The notes beneath the pieces were generated by a model, which was given only the letters and a program-made list of their open reading frames with translations, did no database searches and was not told the DNA's origin. Shown piece after piece: positions 27,990 to 37,065 of a stretch of DNA of 64,000 nucleotides. Where the stretch lies: contig NZ_MKUD01000027.1 in assembly GCF_001898575.1 (NCBI RefSeq), positions 46,618 to 110,617 on the forward strand, written 5' to 3'. Origin of the DNA: Spirosoma sp. 48-14 (lineage in GTDB: Bacteria; Bacteroidota; Bacteroidia; Cytophagales; Spirosomataceae). How positions within the stretch are numbered: the stretch's first letter is position 1; each line of letters opens with the position of its first letter. The translations under genes were made by a program, and so were the position numbers.

Positions 27990-29252
27990 ATGCACAAAGC
28001 AACCAAAATAGGAATTGTCGGATTAGGCTACGTTGGGTTACCGCTGGCCGTTGCCTTCTCCCGGAAATACCCGGTCGTTGGTTATGACATTGATCTGGAG
28101 CGGATTCGGCAGTTGCAACAAGGCCATGACGTAACGTTTGCTGTAACGAGAGAGGAAATAGTTGGTTCCGAAATGCTGGTATTGAGTTCCGAAGTAACTG
28201 ATCTGTCGGATTGTACCGTATTCATTATTACCGTCCCAACGCCCATTGATGCGTTTAAAAATCCAGATTTACGCTATTTGCTGATGGCATCGGCTGCGGT
28301 AGGCAAGCTGTTAAAAAAAGGGGATACGGTAATCTATGAATCGACGGTTTATCCGGGTTGTACCGAAGACGAGTGCGTACCCGTTCTGGAACGTACCAGC
28401 CAGCTTGTTTATAATCAGGATTTTTTTTGTGGGTATTCGCCCGAACGAATCAGCCCCGGTGATACGGAACGAACCCTTACGAAGATTCGCAAACTTACAT
28501 CGGGCTCTACTCCGGAGACAGCCGCATTTGTTGACGAGCTATACCGTTCGATCATCGATGCAGGAACCTATAAAACCCCGTCTATTAAAGTGGCCGAAGC
28601 CGCTAAAGCGATTGAGAACGCCCAGCGCGATATTAATATCTCATTCGTCAATGAATTGGCGCTCATCTTCGATCGGATGGGGATCGATACACACGAAGTG
28701 CTGGAAGCAGCCCGCACCAAATGGAATTTTCTGCCCTTCAGGCCGGGATTAGTAGGGGGGCACTGCATTGGCGTTGACCCATACTATCTGGTCCATAAAG
28801 CCCAAAGTTTAGGGTATTATCCGCAGGTGATCGCTTCCGGACGGCTTGTAAATGATGGTATGGGGTTGTTTATCGCCAAAAAGATTCTAAAAAAGCTGAT
28901 CAGTAATGGCGTATTGATTCACACGAGTCGGGCCTTGATTCTGGGGATTACGTTTAAGGAAAATTGCCCCGATACGCGAAATACGAAAGTGGTCGATGTG
29001 TACCGCGAACTGACCGACTTTGGCGTCTCCGTTGATGTGTATGATCCCTGGGCGTCGTCCCAAACGGTGAAGCAGGAGTACGGTATCGACCTGATTACAA
29101 CGATTGACCAGACGTACGACGCTATTGTTCTGGCGGTTGCTCATGACCAATTGTTGATGTTGGATATAGCAGCCCTCAAAAAAGACAGAACCTCCGTTGT
29201 GTTCGATGTGAAGTCGGTGCTGGATAAATCAGTGGCCGACATGCGGCTATAG
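27990..29252 (+). CDS. Nucleotide-sugar dehydrogenase (UDP-N-acetylglucosamine 6-dehydrogenase, WbpA/TviB-like)
   Basis: The 420-residue enzyme has an N-terminal NAD Rossmann motif GIVGLGYVGLPLAVAFS, the YESTVYPGCTEDECVPVLE segment of the WbpA/TviB subgroup, the catalytic Cys region PGLVGGHCIGVDPYYLVHKA, and a C-terminal UDP-binding domain with GITFKENCPDTRNTKVVDVY. It oxidises a UDP-HexNAc (or UDP-glucose) to the uronic acid for capsule or exopolysaccharide. The subgroup call is from VGGHCIGVDPYYL; the exact sugar is not certain. No other polysaccharide genes are adjacent. Confidence 0.9.
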   Translation: MHKATKIGIVGLGYVGLPLAVAFSRKYPVVGYDIDLERIRQLQQGHDVTFAVTREEIVGSEMLVLSSEVTDLSDCTVFIITVPTPIDAFKNPDLRYLLMASAAVGKLLKKGDTVIYESTVYPGCTEDECVPVLERTSQLVYNQDFFCGYSPERISPGDTERTLTKIRKLTSGSTPETAAFVDELYRSIIDAGTYKTPSIKVAEAAKAIENAQRDINISFVNELALIFDRMGIDTHEVLEAARTKWNFLPFRPGLVGGHCIGVDPYYLVHKAQSLGYYPQVIASGRLVNDGMGLFIAKKILKKLISNGVLIHTSRALILGITFKENCPDTRNTKVVDVYRELTDFGVSVDVYDPWASSQTVKQEYGIDLITTIDQTYDAIVLAVAHDQLLMLDIAALKKDRTSVVFDVKSVLDKSVADMRL

Positions 29253-29265
29253 CCGGAGCGATCAG

Positions 29266-29350
29266 AATCTTCAATACACCGCCAGGGCGCAACGACGCGA
29301 GGGATAAAGAGTAGCCTCACGTCGATGTGCATGGCGGTGTATTGAAGATT
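29266..29350. terminator. Long symmetrical hairpin between convergent genes
   Basis: Perfect 19-base arms (29266-29284 and 29332-29350; core CAATACACCGCCA) enclose a second near-perfect stem (CGACGCGAGG with CCTCACGTCG, one mismatch) and an 11-base loop. It fills most of the 101-bp gap between two convergent genes and may be a bidirectional terminator. Its size and nested arms also resemble a MITE or REP-like element. Confidence 0.6.
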
Positions 29351-29353
29351 AGA

Positions 29354-30055
29354 TCAACTGAAAAAATGGGCAACACCAAAGGCCGCGGCTGCTGCTAAAG
29401 CACCAATCAGTGTTACTTTGAACGCGCCGGTGATGGGTGGTTGCCCGGTTACGCTGCTCTTGAAATACCCGAAAATAAACAGGCAGATCAGCGTTGATAA
29501 ACAGGAATAAAGGAGAGCGAGTTTGGGTGGATTGATAAAAAAATAGGGTGTTAGGGGAATCAGGCCACCAGCAACATAAGCCAAACCAATGGTCAACGCA
29601 CTTTTAGTTGCCCGGTTGGGATCGGGTTTGTCAAGGCCGAGTTCGTACTTCATCATGAAGTCGATCCATTTGGTTTTGTCTTTCGCCAGTTCGTCGGCAA
29701 TGATGGCTTGCAAAGATGGGCTAATTCCCATATCGGCAAATACCTCACGCACTTCTGCTTTTTCGCGTTCGGGAACGGTTTCTACTTCCAGGGCTTCACG
29801 GCGACGTTCGGATGTATAATGATCGGCTTCCGTGCGACCGGCCAGATAACCTCCCAGCCCCATCGCAATGGAACCGGCTACAATTTCGGCTATACCGGCT
29901 GTAATGACCAGCGATGAATCGGCGACGGCCCCGCTCAGACCAGCCGCCAGCGCGAAGGGAACCGTAAGGCCATCCGACATACCAATGACGATGTCGGAAA
30001 TGAAATCGGAGCTTTGCAGGTGCTCCTCCCGATGATGAAGATGTAAGTCGGCCAT
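29354..30055 (-). CDS. VIT1/CCC1-type metal transporter
   Basis: The 233-residue membrane protein belongs to the VIT family, which moves Fe2+ or Mn2+ out of the cytoplasm (into vacuoles in eukaryotes). It shows the family start DFISDIVIGMSDGLTVPFALAAGLSG (TM1), the GYLAGRTEADHY loop, a Glu-rich cytoplasmic stretch (ERRREALEVETVPEREKAEVREV) that serves as metal-binding domain in homologues, and three more C-terminal helices. It begins 2 bp after the adaptor lipoprotein stop, so it is the last gene of the metal-efflux operon. Confidence 0.88.
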   Translation of the reverse strand: MADLHLHHREEHLQSSDFISDIVIGMSDGLTVPFALAAGLSGAVADSSLVITAGIAEIVAGSIAMGLGGYLAGRTEADHYTSERRREALEVETVPEREKAEVREVFADMGISPSLQAIIADELAKDKTKWIDFMMKYELGLDKPDPNRATKSALTIGLAYVAGGLIPLTPYFFINPPKLALLYSCLSTLICLFIFGYFKSSVTGQPPITGAFKVTLIGALAAAAAFGVAHFFS

Positions 30056-30057
30056 GA

Positions 30058-31278
30058 TTATTCTTCTTCGCTATTGTTAAGTTTCGCCAGTAGGTTATAA
30101 GCTCCTTTTACGGCTAACGGTGTTTTTTGCGGGTCAAGGTCGGCAGGGAGGGTCACGGCTACGTAACCCCGTTCGTGAATACCCGTTTTTACCTCGATCT
30201 GCCGGAATACATAACTCTCCTTCGACTGCTGCTCAAGGGCGTACACATACGATTTACCCCCAAAATTGACTACCGCCGATTCGGGTACGGTAGTCAGTTG
30301 CTGTGCCCGGACTGATACCTGGGCGGCTGCATAACTGCCAGGGATAAAATCACTGGACCTACCTTCCGGGTGTACCAGCACCGGAACTGTTCGGTCGGCG
30401 GCAATGGACTTGCCGATCAGAAAAATAGAACCCCTGTGTGGAAACGAACTCACCTGAGCACTCGTATCGCCCCCCAAGGCAAAGCGGACGGCCTGCCCGA
30501 TATGAATCTGACTCAGATCTTTTTCGAAAACACTTAGCTGAAGGTGCATGTGACTAATGTCGGTCAGTTGCACAATGACATCGGCCGGGTTCACGAAACG
30601 ACCATTATTGACGGGTACATTGGTCACGAAACCCGAGACTGGCGACGGGATCGTTATGCTACGAGTCAGTTGCTCGGGCGTGAGGGTAACCGGGTTGATG
30701 TGCAGCATACTTAGTCGTTGCCCCAGACCCGCCAGTTGGGCTTGCAGGCTCTGGCGATTAGCTTTGGTTTGCTGGAAAACTTTCAGAGCAGCTACGTTGT
30801 CGCGGCTTAGTTCCTGCTGCCGGGCATATTCGACATCGGCATAACCCAGTTTGGCCTTCGTGTCCAGATAATCCTGCTGAAGTTGTACATATTCAGGGTT
30901 TTCGAGGATCACCAGGGGCTGCCCTTTCCGAATTTGCATACCCGGTTCCAGCTGTATTTTTCGAATGTATCCGCCAACGGGCACCGATACCGATACTTCG
31001 TTCTGAGCGGGGACTTCCAGCATGCCCGTCACCTTCAACATTGTTTGCATGGGTCTGGATTCTGGCTGGCCCAACTGAAGTTCGGCCATTTGGTATTGTG
31101 CCTGCGTGAGCGTTACCTGAACCGGACCTGTGGTTTCTGCCTGTGTCGAATCCGTTTTGGTTTCCTGAGCTTGATTGGTATCCGCTGAACCAGACTGGCA
31201 ACTGAACGCCAGACTCGCTCCGGCCAGGAACAGGGTGAGTGAAATTGTATGGGAGAAAAGATTGTGTTGCGTATTCAT
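30058..31278 (-). CDS. RND efflux periplasmic adaptor lipoprotein (CusB/CzcB-like)
   Basis: The 406-residue protein has a lipoprotein signal with Cys in SLAFSCQSG, a barrel-sandwich hybrid domain (VSVPVGGYIRKIQLEPGMQIRKGQ), an alpha-helical hairpin (DYLDTKAKLGYADVEYARQQEL) and the returning lipoyl half ITIPSPVSGFVTNVPVNNG, then beta-barrel and membrane-proximal domains. It is the membrane-fusion subunit joining the inner-membrane RND pump to its outer-membrane channel. It lies between the pump (63 bp upstream) and the VIT transporter (2 bp downstream) in one leftward operon. Confidence 0.92.
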   Translation of the reverse strand: MNTQHNLFSHTISLTLFLAGASLAFSCQSGSADTNQAQETKTDSTQAETTGPVQVTLTQAQYQMAELQLGQPESRPMQTMLKVTGMLEVPAQNEVSVSVPVGGYIRKIQLEPGMQIRKGQPLVILENPEYVQLQQDYLDTKAKLGYADVEYARQQELSRDNVAALKVFQQTKANRQSLQAQLAGLGQRLSMLHINPVTLTPEQLTRSITIPSPVSGFVTNVPVNNGRFVNPADVIVQLTDISHMHLQLSVFEKDLSQIHIGQAVRFALGGDTSAQVSSFPHRGSIFLIGKSIAADRTVPVLVHPEGRSSDFIPGSYAAAQVSVRAQQLTTVPESAVVNFGGKSYVYALEQQSKESYVFRQIEVKTGIHERGYVAVTLPADLDPQKTPLAVKGAYNLLAKLNNSEEE

Positions 31279-31341
31279 GCGAAACGTATATCGTGAAATG
31301 GCAAATGGATGATTGGAGTGATCAGGTTGTAAAGAGTACCT

Positions 31342-34300
31342 TTAAGGCGTACCCGCCAGATAGCCCAGATACAGCACCGACTGGTCGTACTGATAGAGCA
31401 AATCGAGGTAATTCAGCCGGATGGTAAGGGCTTGCTGGAGAGCCAGCGAATACTCGACATAGCCAATGTCGCCCCCGCTGAACGCCCGTTGCGCCTGACT
31501 CTGAATGACCTGCGCCTGGGCCAGACCCGTTTGTTCGTAATAGGTCAGCGCATCGCGGTACTGGTTGTATTGGGCCACAGCTTTCGCCACCTGCTGCTGA
31601 AGTGCAGTCTGTTGGGCCTGTAGCTCCTTTTGGGCTAACTGCTCACCAACGCGAGCTGCTTCGACCCGTGCCCGTCCGGCGCCACCAATCAGCGGAAAGG
31701 TCATGCCAACCTGGCCGCCCTGAAACCGATACCCCGGCCCAAAATACAACTCCTGCCCATTGATAAGCTGGTTGCCCGTCAGAGTCTGCGAGAAAAAACC
31801 AATCAGAAAGTCAGGTTTTAGGCGGGCTTGCTCAACCAGTCGGCTCTGTTCGGCAATCTGGATTTGCTGCTGCAACTGGCGGAGCAATGGGTTTTGGGCC
31901 AGCAACGAACTATCCGTCGGTAAGGTGAGTGTCAGTTTGGGCAACGGCTGATCGGGGAGGGTAGCGGGGTCCTGACGGAGCAGCAGCGTCTGTAACCGCG
32001 TTTGGGCGTCGATCTGGGCTGCCTGGTTCTGAGCCAGCCGAACCCGCTGGTCGGCCAGTTGGCTTTCGGCCGTTGCTTTTTCCAGGGTGTTGGTTTCACC
32101 TACGCGCAACCGAACGGTAGCTGCCTTGACGAAGGCCGTCAGCAAGGTGTCCTGTTGCTGAAAGAGACGGTTGCGCTGCGCCAGATAGAGCAGATCGTAG
32201 TACGTTTGTTTTACCTGATACACCACGTCGTTGCGGGTTACCTGAGCCGTTGCCTGCCTTCCCGATACCGCCTGGTCATTCAACTTTGCCAGTCGTTGCA
32301 TCAGGGTTGGGTTCGGAATGGTTTGTGTAAGGGTCAGGTTATTGTCGAACCGGCGGCTGTTGTATTGTCCCAGCATTAGCACCGCCGATAACCGACCCGG
32401 ATCATAGGCCGTTCGTCGGAGCGCCTGCTGTTGATTCACGCCCAACTCAGCAAGCTGCACCTGCGCATTGCGAGTTGTAGCTTGCTGAATGGCCTGTTCC
32501 AGCGTTACCATCTGCGGAACCTGAGCATTGGTTGTTTGTGGCCTGCAAAGCCCAGCCATCAGCAGAAAACCCAGGATTACTGTCGCTGGAATGGATGTAG
32601 TTCCTTTTGGGGTTGCCTTCATCTCTCGGTCAATGGATTTTTTCTCCAGAATCGAATACAGAATGGGAATAATGAGGAGCGTTAGTAGAGTGGCGGTCAA
32701 CAGGCCACCGATCACGACGGTAGCCAGCGGCTTTTGGACTTCGGCCCCCGCCGAATTGGACAGCGCCATCGGGATAAACCCAAACGAAGCGACTAAAGCC
32801 GTCATAATAACCGGACGTAATCGAACTTCGGTGCCTCGCCGGATAATTTCGGCTAAATCGGTCAGACCTTCATCGTGGCGAAGTCGGTTAAACTCAGCGA
32901 TAAGCACAATACCGTTCAAGACCGATACCCCGAAAAGGGCAATGAAGCCGACACCTGCCGAAATGCTAAACGGCATATCCCGAATCAGTAACGCGAAAAT
33001 GCCCCCAATAGCGGCCAGTGGGATAGCCATAAAAATCAGCAGACTTTGCCGAATCGAGTGGAAGGTAAAGAACAGAAGGGCGAAAATGAGTGCCAGGGCT
33101 ACCGGAACCGCAATACCAAGTCGACGCTTGGCATCGACCAGATTCTCGAACTGGCCACCATAAGTGACCGAATAGCCTGGTGGAAGCTTGATCTGCCGAC
33201 TTACTTTCTGCTGCAATTCCGTCACGATACTTTCTACATCGCGTCCACGAACGTTGAAACCCAGCGTAATCCGGCGGTGCGTGTTGTCGCGCTGAATCTG
33301 GTTGGGGGCCTGCTGCATACTAACCTGAGCTAGTTGGGAAAGAGGAATTTGCTGCGTCATACCATTCGGGCCGGGGGGCGTTGCGATGTATAAATTCTGG
33401 ACATCTTCGATATGCTGGCGTTTGTCGGCGGCCAGCCTGACCACCAGATCGAATCGTTTTTCGCCTTCAAACACCTGCCCGGCCGATTGTCCGGCAAAAG
33501 CGGTGTTGATAGTCCGGTTCACGTCGGCTACGTTGAGGCCAAACCGGGCTAGTTTTGATCGGTCGAGCTGAATCTGGATTTGGGCCAGTCCAGCCACTTG
33601 CTCCACATACAGGTCTTTAGCTCCGCTGATGGTGCGGATAATTCGCCCTACCTGACCGGCGAGTCGTTCGAGTTGCTGTAGATCGTCGCCATAAATTTTC
33701 AGTGCTACGTCCTGCCGTGCTCCGGTCATCAGCTCATTAAAGCGCATTTGAACGGGTTGCTGGAAACCGAACGTAACCCCGGGAATCACCGAGAGCGCTT
33801 CGGCCATTTTATTCGCCAGTTCGTCGCGGGTAGTGGCCGAAGTCCATTGATCTTTGGGTTTCAGAATAATCATCTGATCGGCGGCTTCGATGGCCATTGG
33901 GTCGGTGGGTATTTCGCCTGATCCAATTTTGGCGACTACCTGTTCGACTTCGGGAAACTGCTTTAACAAAATCCGCTCGGCTTTCAGGGTGGCATCGACC
34001 GTTTCCGACAGTGAGCTACCAGTGAGTGTACGTGTATCGACCGCGAAATCACCTTCGTCGAGCTGCGGAATGAATTCACCGCCCATGCGTGTAAACAGAA
34101 ACCCGGCCACGACCAGCATGGCGATGGCTGCTCCCAGAACAGGTATCCGATGCCGAAGCGCCCACAGCAGAATTGGCTCATAGAAATGATGTAGCCGTTT
34201 CATCAGCTTATCGGAAAACGATTCTTTGTGAACGACATTCTTACTCAGTAGTAATGCCGAGACCATTGGTACGTAGGTTAGCGAGAGGATAAACGCACCC

Positions 34301-35757
34301 AGAATAGCAAAGGCAACCGTTAATGCCATAGGTCGGAACATCTTACCTTCGATGCCGGAAAGGGCCAGAATGGGCAGGTACACGATCAGAATGATGATTT
34401 CGCCAAAGGCAGCCGACGACCGAATCCGACTGGCTGAGCCAAATACCTCGTCATCCATCTGTTCCTGCGTAAGTACCTGATCTTTATTCCGCATAATAAT
34501 ATGATGCAGGGTGGCTTCTACGATGATGACGGCACCGTCCACAATAAGCCCGAAGTCGATAGCGCCCAGGCTCATCAGGTTACCCGATACGCCAAACAGA
34601 TTCATCATCGAAATAGCAAATAGCAGGGCCAGCGGAATAACGGAAGCCACCACGACGCCCGCCCGCCAGTTGCCCAGCAGCAACACCAGCACAATAATGA
34701 CGATGATCGCTCCTTCCAGTAAGTTTCGTTCAACGGTACTGATGGCGCTGTTAACCATCTTGGTCCGATCGAGGAAGGGTATAATCTGTACTCCTTCCGG
34801 CAAGGTTTTCTGAATCTCAGCGATCTTGGCTTTTACTTCCTTAATTACTTCTGACGAATTCCCGCCTTTGATCATCATGACAATGGCACCGACCGTTTCG
34901 CCCTGACCATTCCGCGTAACAGCACCGTAACGCACAGCCGAACCCGTACCGATCTGAGCCACATCACGTACTCGAATGGGTAAACCCTGCGCATTCAGTT
35001 TGACCATGATGTTGCCGATATCGTCCGTCGATCCGATTAGTCCATTGGCGCGGATAAAATACGCGTTGGGTTTCTGGTCGATGTATGCGCCACCCGTGTT
35101 TTGGTTGTTCTGCTGTAGGGCCGTAAACAGATCATTGATGGTGATGCCGTAGCTGCGAAGCCGGTCTGGGTCTACGGCGATTTCGTACTGTTTTAACAGC
35201 CCGCCAAAGCCACTGACATCAGCGACACCGGGCGTTCCGAGCAGTCCACGACGGATAATCCAGTCCTGAATAGTGCGCAGATCGCTGAGGGTGTAGCGGT
35301 TTTCATAGCCTTTTTTCGGAACGACGGTATACTGGAAAATTTCGCCCAACCCTGTGGTAACAGGTGCCAGCGTGGGGGTACCTACTCCCGGTGGAATTTG
35401 GGTGTTGACAGCGATAAGCCGTTCGGCAATCTGCTGGCGAGCCCAGTATATATCCGTCGCATCTGTAAAAACAACGGTAACAATCGACAGACCGAAACGG
35501 GAAAATGACCGGATTTCGATCAGGTTCGGAATGTTCGACAGCCCCACTTCGACCGGAAAGGTAACCAGTCGTTCAATATCTTCAGCCGCCAGCGATGGGC
35601 TGCTGGTGATAATCTGCACCTGGTTGTTCGTAATATCAGGTACGGCATCGATAGGGAGTTGGGTGGCCGACCAGCCTCCCCAAATGATCAGGGCCAGAGT
35701 AAACAGGCCAATGATTAATTTATTATGAATTGAGAAATGAATAATCGCATTCAGCAT
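31342..35757 (-). CDS. Heavy-metal RND pump (CusA/CzcA) fused to a TolC-like outer-membrane factor
   Basis: One uninterrupted 1471-codon frame. Residues 1 to about 1040 are a heavy-metal efflux RND pump: TM1 HNKLIIGLFTLALIIWGGW, and in TM4 the HME signature with Asp401, Asp407 and Glu414 (GAIDFGLIVDGAVIIVEA), which carry protons in CzcA. From Met1046 the sequence resembles an exported TolC/CusC protein: a basic start, hydrophobic core (ATVILGFLLMAGLC), Ala-X-type site (TTNAQ), then two OEP repeats (MVTLEQAIQQATTRNAQVQL and ARLKPDFLIGFFSQ). The former signal peptide probably acts as a 13th TM helix placing the TolC part in the periplasm. Such fusions occur in Bacteroidota. Metal: Cu, Zn, Co or Cd; unresolved. 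Confidence 0.93.
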   Translation of the reverse strand: MLNAIIHFSIHNKLIIGLFTLALIIWGGWSATQLPIDAVPDITNNQVQIITSSPSLAAEDIERLVTFPVEVGLSNIPNLIEIRSFSRFGLSIVTVVFTDATDIYWARQQIAERLIAVNTQIPPGVGTPTLAPVTTGLGEIFQYTVVPKKGYENRYTLSDLRTIQDWIIRRGLLGTPGVADVSGFGGLLKQYEIAVDPDRLRSYGITINDLFTALQQNNQNTGGAYIDQKPNAYFIRANGLIGSTDDIGNIMVKLNAQGLPIRVRDVAQIGTGSAVRYGAVTRNGQGETVGAIVMMIKGGNSSEVIKEVKAKIAEIQKTLPEGVQIIPFLDRTKMVNSAISTVERNLLEGAIIVIIVLVLLLGNWRAGVVVASVIPLALLFAISMMNLFGVSGNLMSLGAIDFGLIVDGAVIIVEATLHHIIMRNKDQVLTQEQMDDEVFGSASRIRSSAAFGEIIILIVYLPILALSGIEGKMFRPMALTVAFAILGAFILSLTYVPMVSALLLSKNVVHKESFSDKLMKRLHHFYEPILLWALRHRIPVLGAAIAMLVVAGFLFTRMGGEFIPQLDEGDFAVDTRTLTGSSLSETVDATLKAERILLKQFPEVEQVVAKIGSGEIPTDPMAIEAADQMIILKPKDQWTSATTRDELANKMAEALSVIPGVTFGFQQPVQMRFNELMTGARQDVALKIYGDDLQQLERLAGQVGRIIRTISGAKDLYVEQVAGLAQIQIQLDRSKLARFGLNVADVNRTINTAFAGQSAGQVFEGEKRFDLVVRLAADKRQHIEDVQNLYIATPPGPNGMTQQIPLSQLAQVSMQQAPNQIQRDNTHRRITLGFNVRGRDVESIVTELQQKVSRQIKLPPGYSVTYGGQFENLVDAKRRLGIAVPVALALIFALLFFTFHSIRQSLLIFMAIPLAAIGGIFALLIRDMPFSISAGVGFIALFGVSVLNGIVLIAEFNRLRHDEGLTDLAEIIRRGTEVRLRPVIMTALVASFGFIPMALSNSAGAEVQKPLATVVIGGLLTATLLTLLIIPILYSILEKKSIDREMKATPKGTTSIPATVILGFLLMAGLCRPQTTNAQVPQMVTLEQAIQQATTRNAQVQLAELGVNQQQALRRTAYDPGRLSAVLMLGQYNSRRFDNNLTLTQTIPNPTLMQRLAKLNDQAVSGRQATAQVTRNDVVYQVKQTYYDLLYLAQRNRLFQQQDTLLTAFVKAATVRLRVGETNTLEKATAESQLADQRVRLAQNQAAQIDAQTRLQTLLLRQDPATLPDQPLPKLTLTLPTDSSLLAQNPLLRQLQQQIQIAEQSRLVEQARLKPDFLIGFFSQTLTGNQLINGQELYFGPGYRFQGGQVGMTFPLIGGAGRARVEAARVGEQLAQKELQAQQTALQQQVAKAVAQYNQYRDALTYYEQTGLAQAQVIQSQAQRAFSGGDIGYVEYSLALQQALTIRLNYLDLLYQYDQSVLYLGYLAGTP

Positions 35758-35976
35758 TGCTACTCAAGGATCATAAGCCAGCTATAAACAGTTGGGAAAT
35801 CATAATGGCTCCTGACCCAATAGTCATGGAAGCGATTGCCCGGAAATACGTGCCTGAATAATCGATCCGAATCAATCCTGTCGATCGATCGAAAGCGTAA
35901 GAAGAATCAGAAACATGGGGGAATATAAAACAGAATCGACCCGTTTGGGCACACTGCGCCCCGTCTGTACGCAGGC

Positions 35977-36363
35977 TTAGTGTCGGGGTGGGTTAATTAG
36001 CGACGAAACGCTGAGAAACGAGTAGAGGTTAGCGTACCGGAAGCAAGCCGTCCGGGCCAGGATAAGAATCGCCAGCGAAGCAAAGACAAACGATAAAAAA
36101 AGATTGGGAGAGAATACCGGAGCGGCATGACCTACCGCTGGGAGGTTATGGTGGCTGTGGTTGGGATGTTTCTGATGCTCGGAGTTGGCACCGTAGTGCA
36201 TTTCCATAAAATCCAGAAAGCTCAGCGTTGGCTGTTGCTGCCGATGCTCGCGGTAATGTTGAGCCAGATCAAGGAGTCGGCTGGTCTGATCAATGCCAAA
36301 ACCGGGAAGCAAACTACTTCCCGTTATCAGCAATGCCAGCAAAAATGCGACCACCGACTTCAT
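35977..36363 (-). CDS. Small His-rich membrane-associated protein of metal-efflux loci
   Basis: The 128-residue product has an N-terminal hydrophobic segment (SVVAFLLALLITGSSLLPGF), a polar middle rich in His (LAQHYREHRQQQPTLSFLDF, MEMHYGANSEHQKHPNHSHH) and a second hydrophobic segment near the C-terminus (LFLSFVFASLAILILART). The HYxEH...SFLxFxxxHY pattern recalls short proteins found beside Bacteroidota heavy-metal RND operons. A periplasmic metal-binding or sensing role is inferred. It is 219 bp upstream of the pump on the same strand. Confidence 0.65.
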   Translation of the reverse strand: MKSVVAFLLALLITGSSLLPGFGIDQTSRLLDLAQHYREHRQQQPTLSFLDFMEMHYGANSEHQKHPNHSHHNLPAVGHAAPVFSPNLFLSFVFASLAILILARTACFRYANLYSFLSVSSLINPPRH

Positions 36364-36467
36364 GAATCCTACCTTACTCGTTTAACCCCTTAACGTAAAG
36401 TTGGCCAGAAAGTTTAAGGACCCCAAACGCGCATGCTTATTTAGAAATAATCCAGGCTGGTTTCTGG

Positions 36468-36887
36468 TTAGGGATTAACCGATCGATTGGCTAGGCCTAG
36501 CTTTTGGGTCACCATCTGGATGCGTCTGCGGGAAATACGGGCTGTATAGCCATTGGTTAAGCAGACTTCAAGCGTTACATGGTTCGGGTTTCTGAGGGTT
36601 TGAACAAACAGGGGGTTAATCATCTCTGATTTATGAACCCGTATAAAGTCGGGAAGCTGATTCTCAAACCATTTCAGGGTCTGTGTAATCAGAATAGGCT
36701 TAGACGCTTCGGCTAGATGAACCCAGGTGTAATTGCCAAACCCCATCAGACGGATAATTGAGCTGTGGGCGACCGATCTATCAAGGCCAGGCAGCCGAAT
36801 CTGATTTGTCCGACTAACGCAGGAGCTTTGCAGGAAATGTCTGGTTAGCGTTTGAGTGGGTAGACTGTCTGAATCAAGTAACTGCAT
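36468..36887 (-). CDS. LytTR-domain DNA-binding protein without receiver domain
   Basis: The 139-residue protein has a LytTR domain at about residues 30-130: IRLMGFGNYTWVHLAEASKP, then TLKWFENQLPDFIRVHKSEM and INPLFVQTLRNPNHVTLEVC, ending in ARISRRRIQMVTQKL. The N-terminal 30 residues form no receiver domain, so it is a stand-alone DNA-binding protein, perhaps controlled by another input. It lies 104 bp upstream of the His-rich protein gene on the same strand and could be the first gene of, or a regulator for, the metal-efflux operon. Confidence 0.82.
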   Translation of the reverse strand: MQLLDSDSLPTQTLTRHFLQSSCVSRTNQIRLPGLDRSVAHSSIIRLMGFGNYTWVHLAEASKPILITQTLKWFENQLPDFIRVHKSEMINPLFVQTLRNPNHVTLEVCLTNGYTARISRRRIQMVTQKLGLANRSVNP

Positions 36888-37065
36888 AGACCGTTAATGA
36901 ATTTTCGAAAATACTGAATGGCCCGGCTATTGGGTAGACGGGCCGATTCGTGGATAGTATAGAGACGAAAAAAAATCGGGATGTAACGGTATGATCTCCT
37001 TTTTTTGAAAATTTTTGGCGGGAGTACTTGAGACGGCTTTGGGGGCTTACGAAAGAGCGACAGGC

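Noticed and set aside
32580..32640. Two separate genes (RND pump and TolC protein) miscalled as one
   Set aside because: The signal-peptide-like start at Met1046 suggests this, but the reading frame has no stop across the junction in the given sequence, so I report a fusion.
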